Shown in pieces: positions 5,095 to 5,224 of a DNA stretch of 5,224 nucleotides. The first letter of the stretch is position 1. Each line of letters opens with the position of its first letter. A program made the translations under genes and the position numbers. This stretch comes from CBDDRG01 sp051306415 (lineage in GTDB: Bacteria > Pseudomonadota > Gammaproteobacteria > Pseudomonadales > Porticoccaceae), in assembly GCA_051306415.1 (NCBI GenBank), contig JBPPNE010000021.1, forward strand, positions 1 to 5,224, read 5' to 3'. The notes below the pieces were generated by a model. The model worked only from the letters and a program-made list of their open reading frames with translations. It did not search any database and had not been told where the DNA came from.

Positions 5095-5224
5095 GGGCGG
5101 TTTCAAGTTCGAAGTGCAACGAGTTGATGATGATGTTTAAGGATGTCGAAGGAGTCTGGCATAAAGAGTTCTGCGGGGCATCTGAAGTTGAGGCTTTTGC
5201 GCGGTCGGGTGTTGAGTTGCCAGG
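5095..5224 (-). mobile_element. IS30-family insertion sequence, one end, continuing beyond the window
   Basis: The right edge of the window lies inside an insertion sequence, identified by its transposase C-terminus. The terminal inverted repeat probably begins within GGCGGTTTCAAG near 5095-5100 and includes the transposase stop, extending to about 5120. The exact boundary cannot be set without the other end. No target duplication can be checked, as the far end is outside the window. Confidence 0.7.
5103..5224 (-). CDS. IS30-family transposase, C-terminal end (partial)
   Basis: On the minus strand, 39 residues end at a TGA (5105-5103). They read WQLNTRPRKSLNFRCPAELF, then a short tail ending in QLVALRT. 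The LNxRPRKxLxFxxPxE motif, just after the catalytic DDE glutamate region, is diagnostic of IS30-family transposases, which move by copy-paste through circular intermediates. The start and DDE triad are outside the window. The frame is clean over the visible part, so there is no sign of decay here. It is absent from long-ORF lists because the window cuts it short. Confidence 0.85.
   Translation of the reverse strand, partial: WQLNTRPRKSLNFRCPAELFMPDSFDILKHHHQLVALRT

Noticed and set aside
4844..5140. A 98-codon plus-strand ORF at the right side
   Set aside because: It overlaps the membrane protein gene antisense and crosses into the IS end, with no domain or ribosome binding site.

Overview
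The window looks like a piece of a moderately GC-rich gammaproteobacterial chromosome, probably from an environmental organism. This rests on the HtpX type (HEIGH motif, four hydrophobic segments), the short Rieske protein translated directly behind it, a heat-shock-like promoter, and the general gene style. The species cannot be named from the sequence. No tRNA, rRNA or CRISPR array is visible.

Layout, left to right. Positions 1-333 hold the C-terminal end of a thiolase (+), cut by the window edge. A roughly 200-bp gap follows, with a GC-rich hairpin, an AT-rich stretch carrying two nested inverted repeats, and a good match to a sigma-32 (heat-shock) promoter. This drives htpX (535-1428, +), a membrane zinc protease. 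A small Rieske [2Fe-2S] protein (1435-1761, +) starts 6 nt behind htpX and is probably co-transcribed. A SnoaL/NTF2-like protein (1873-2262, +) follows after a 111-bp gap.

The orientation then flips. A hairpin at 2273-2313 lies between convergent genes. On the minus strand a likely two-gene operon is transcribed from a recognisable sigma-70 promoter at 4318-4345. It encodes a beta-decarboxylating dehydrogenase related to LeuB (3174-4283), then a TauD/TfdA-type Fe(II)/2-oxoglutarate dioxygenase (2341-3177), with a GTGA start/stop overlap. Upstream of it, also on the minus strand, is a small membrane protein of unknown function (4425-4874). A noncoding gap of about 220 bp leads to the 3' end of an IS30-family insertion sequence, whose transposase C-terminus (minus strand) runs off the right edge.

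How the genes relate: htpX plus the Rieske gene form one unit, probably stress-induced. The dehydrogenase plus dioxygenase form a second unit, with both active sites intact but substrates unknown. The dehydrogenase departs from biosynthetic LeuB at several motifs and has no leuA, leuC or leuD beside it. The dioxygenase lacks the histidine that TauD uses to bind the taurine sulfonate. This operon is the most interesting item, but nothing here clearly shows a new defence or mobile system.
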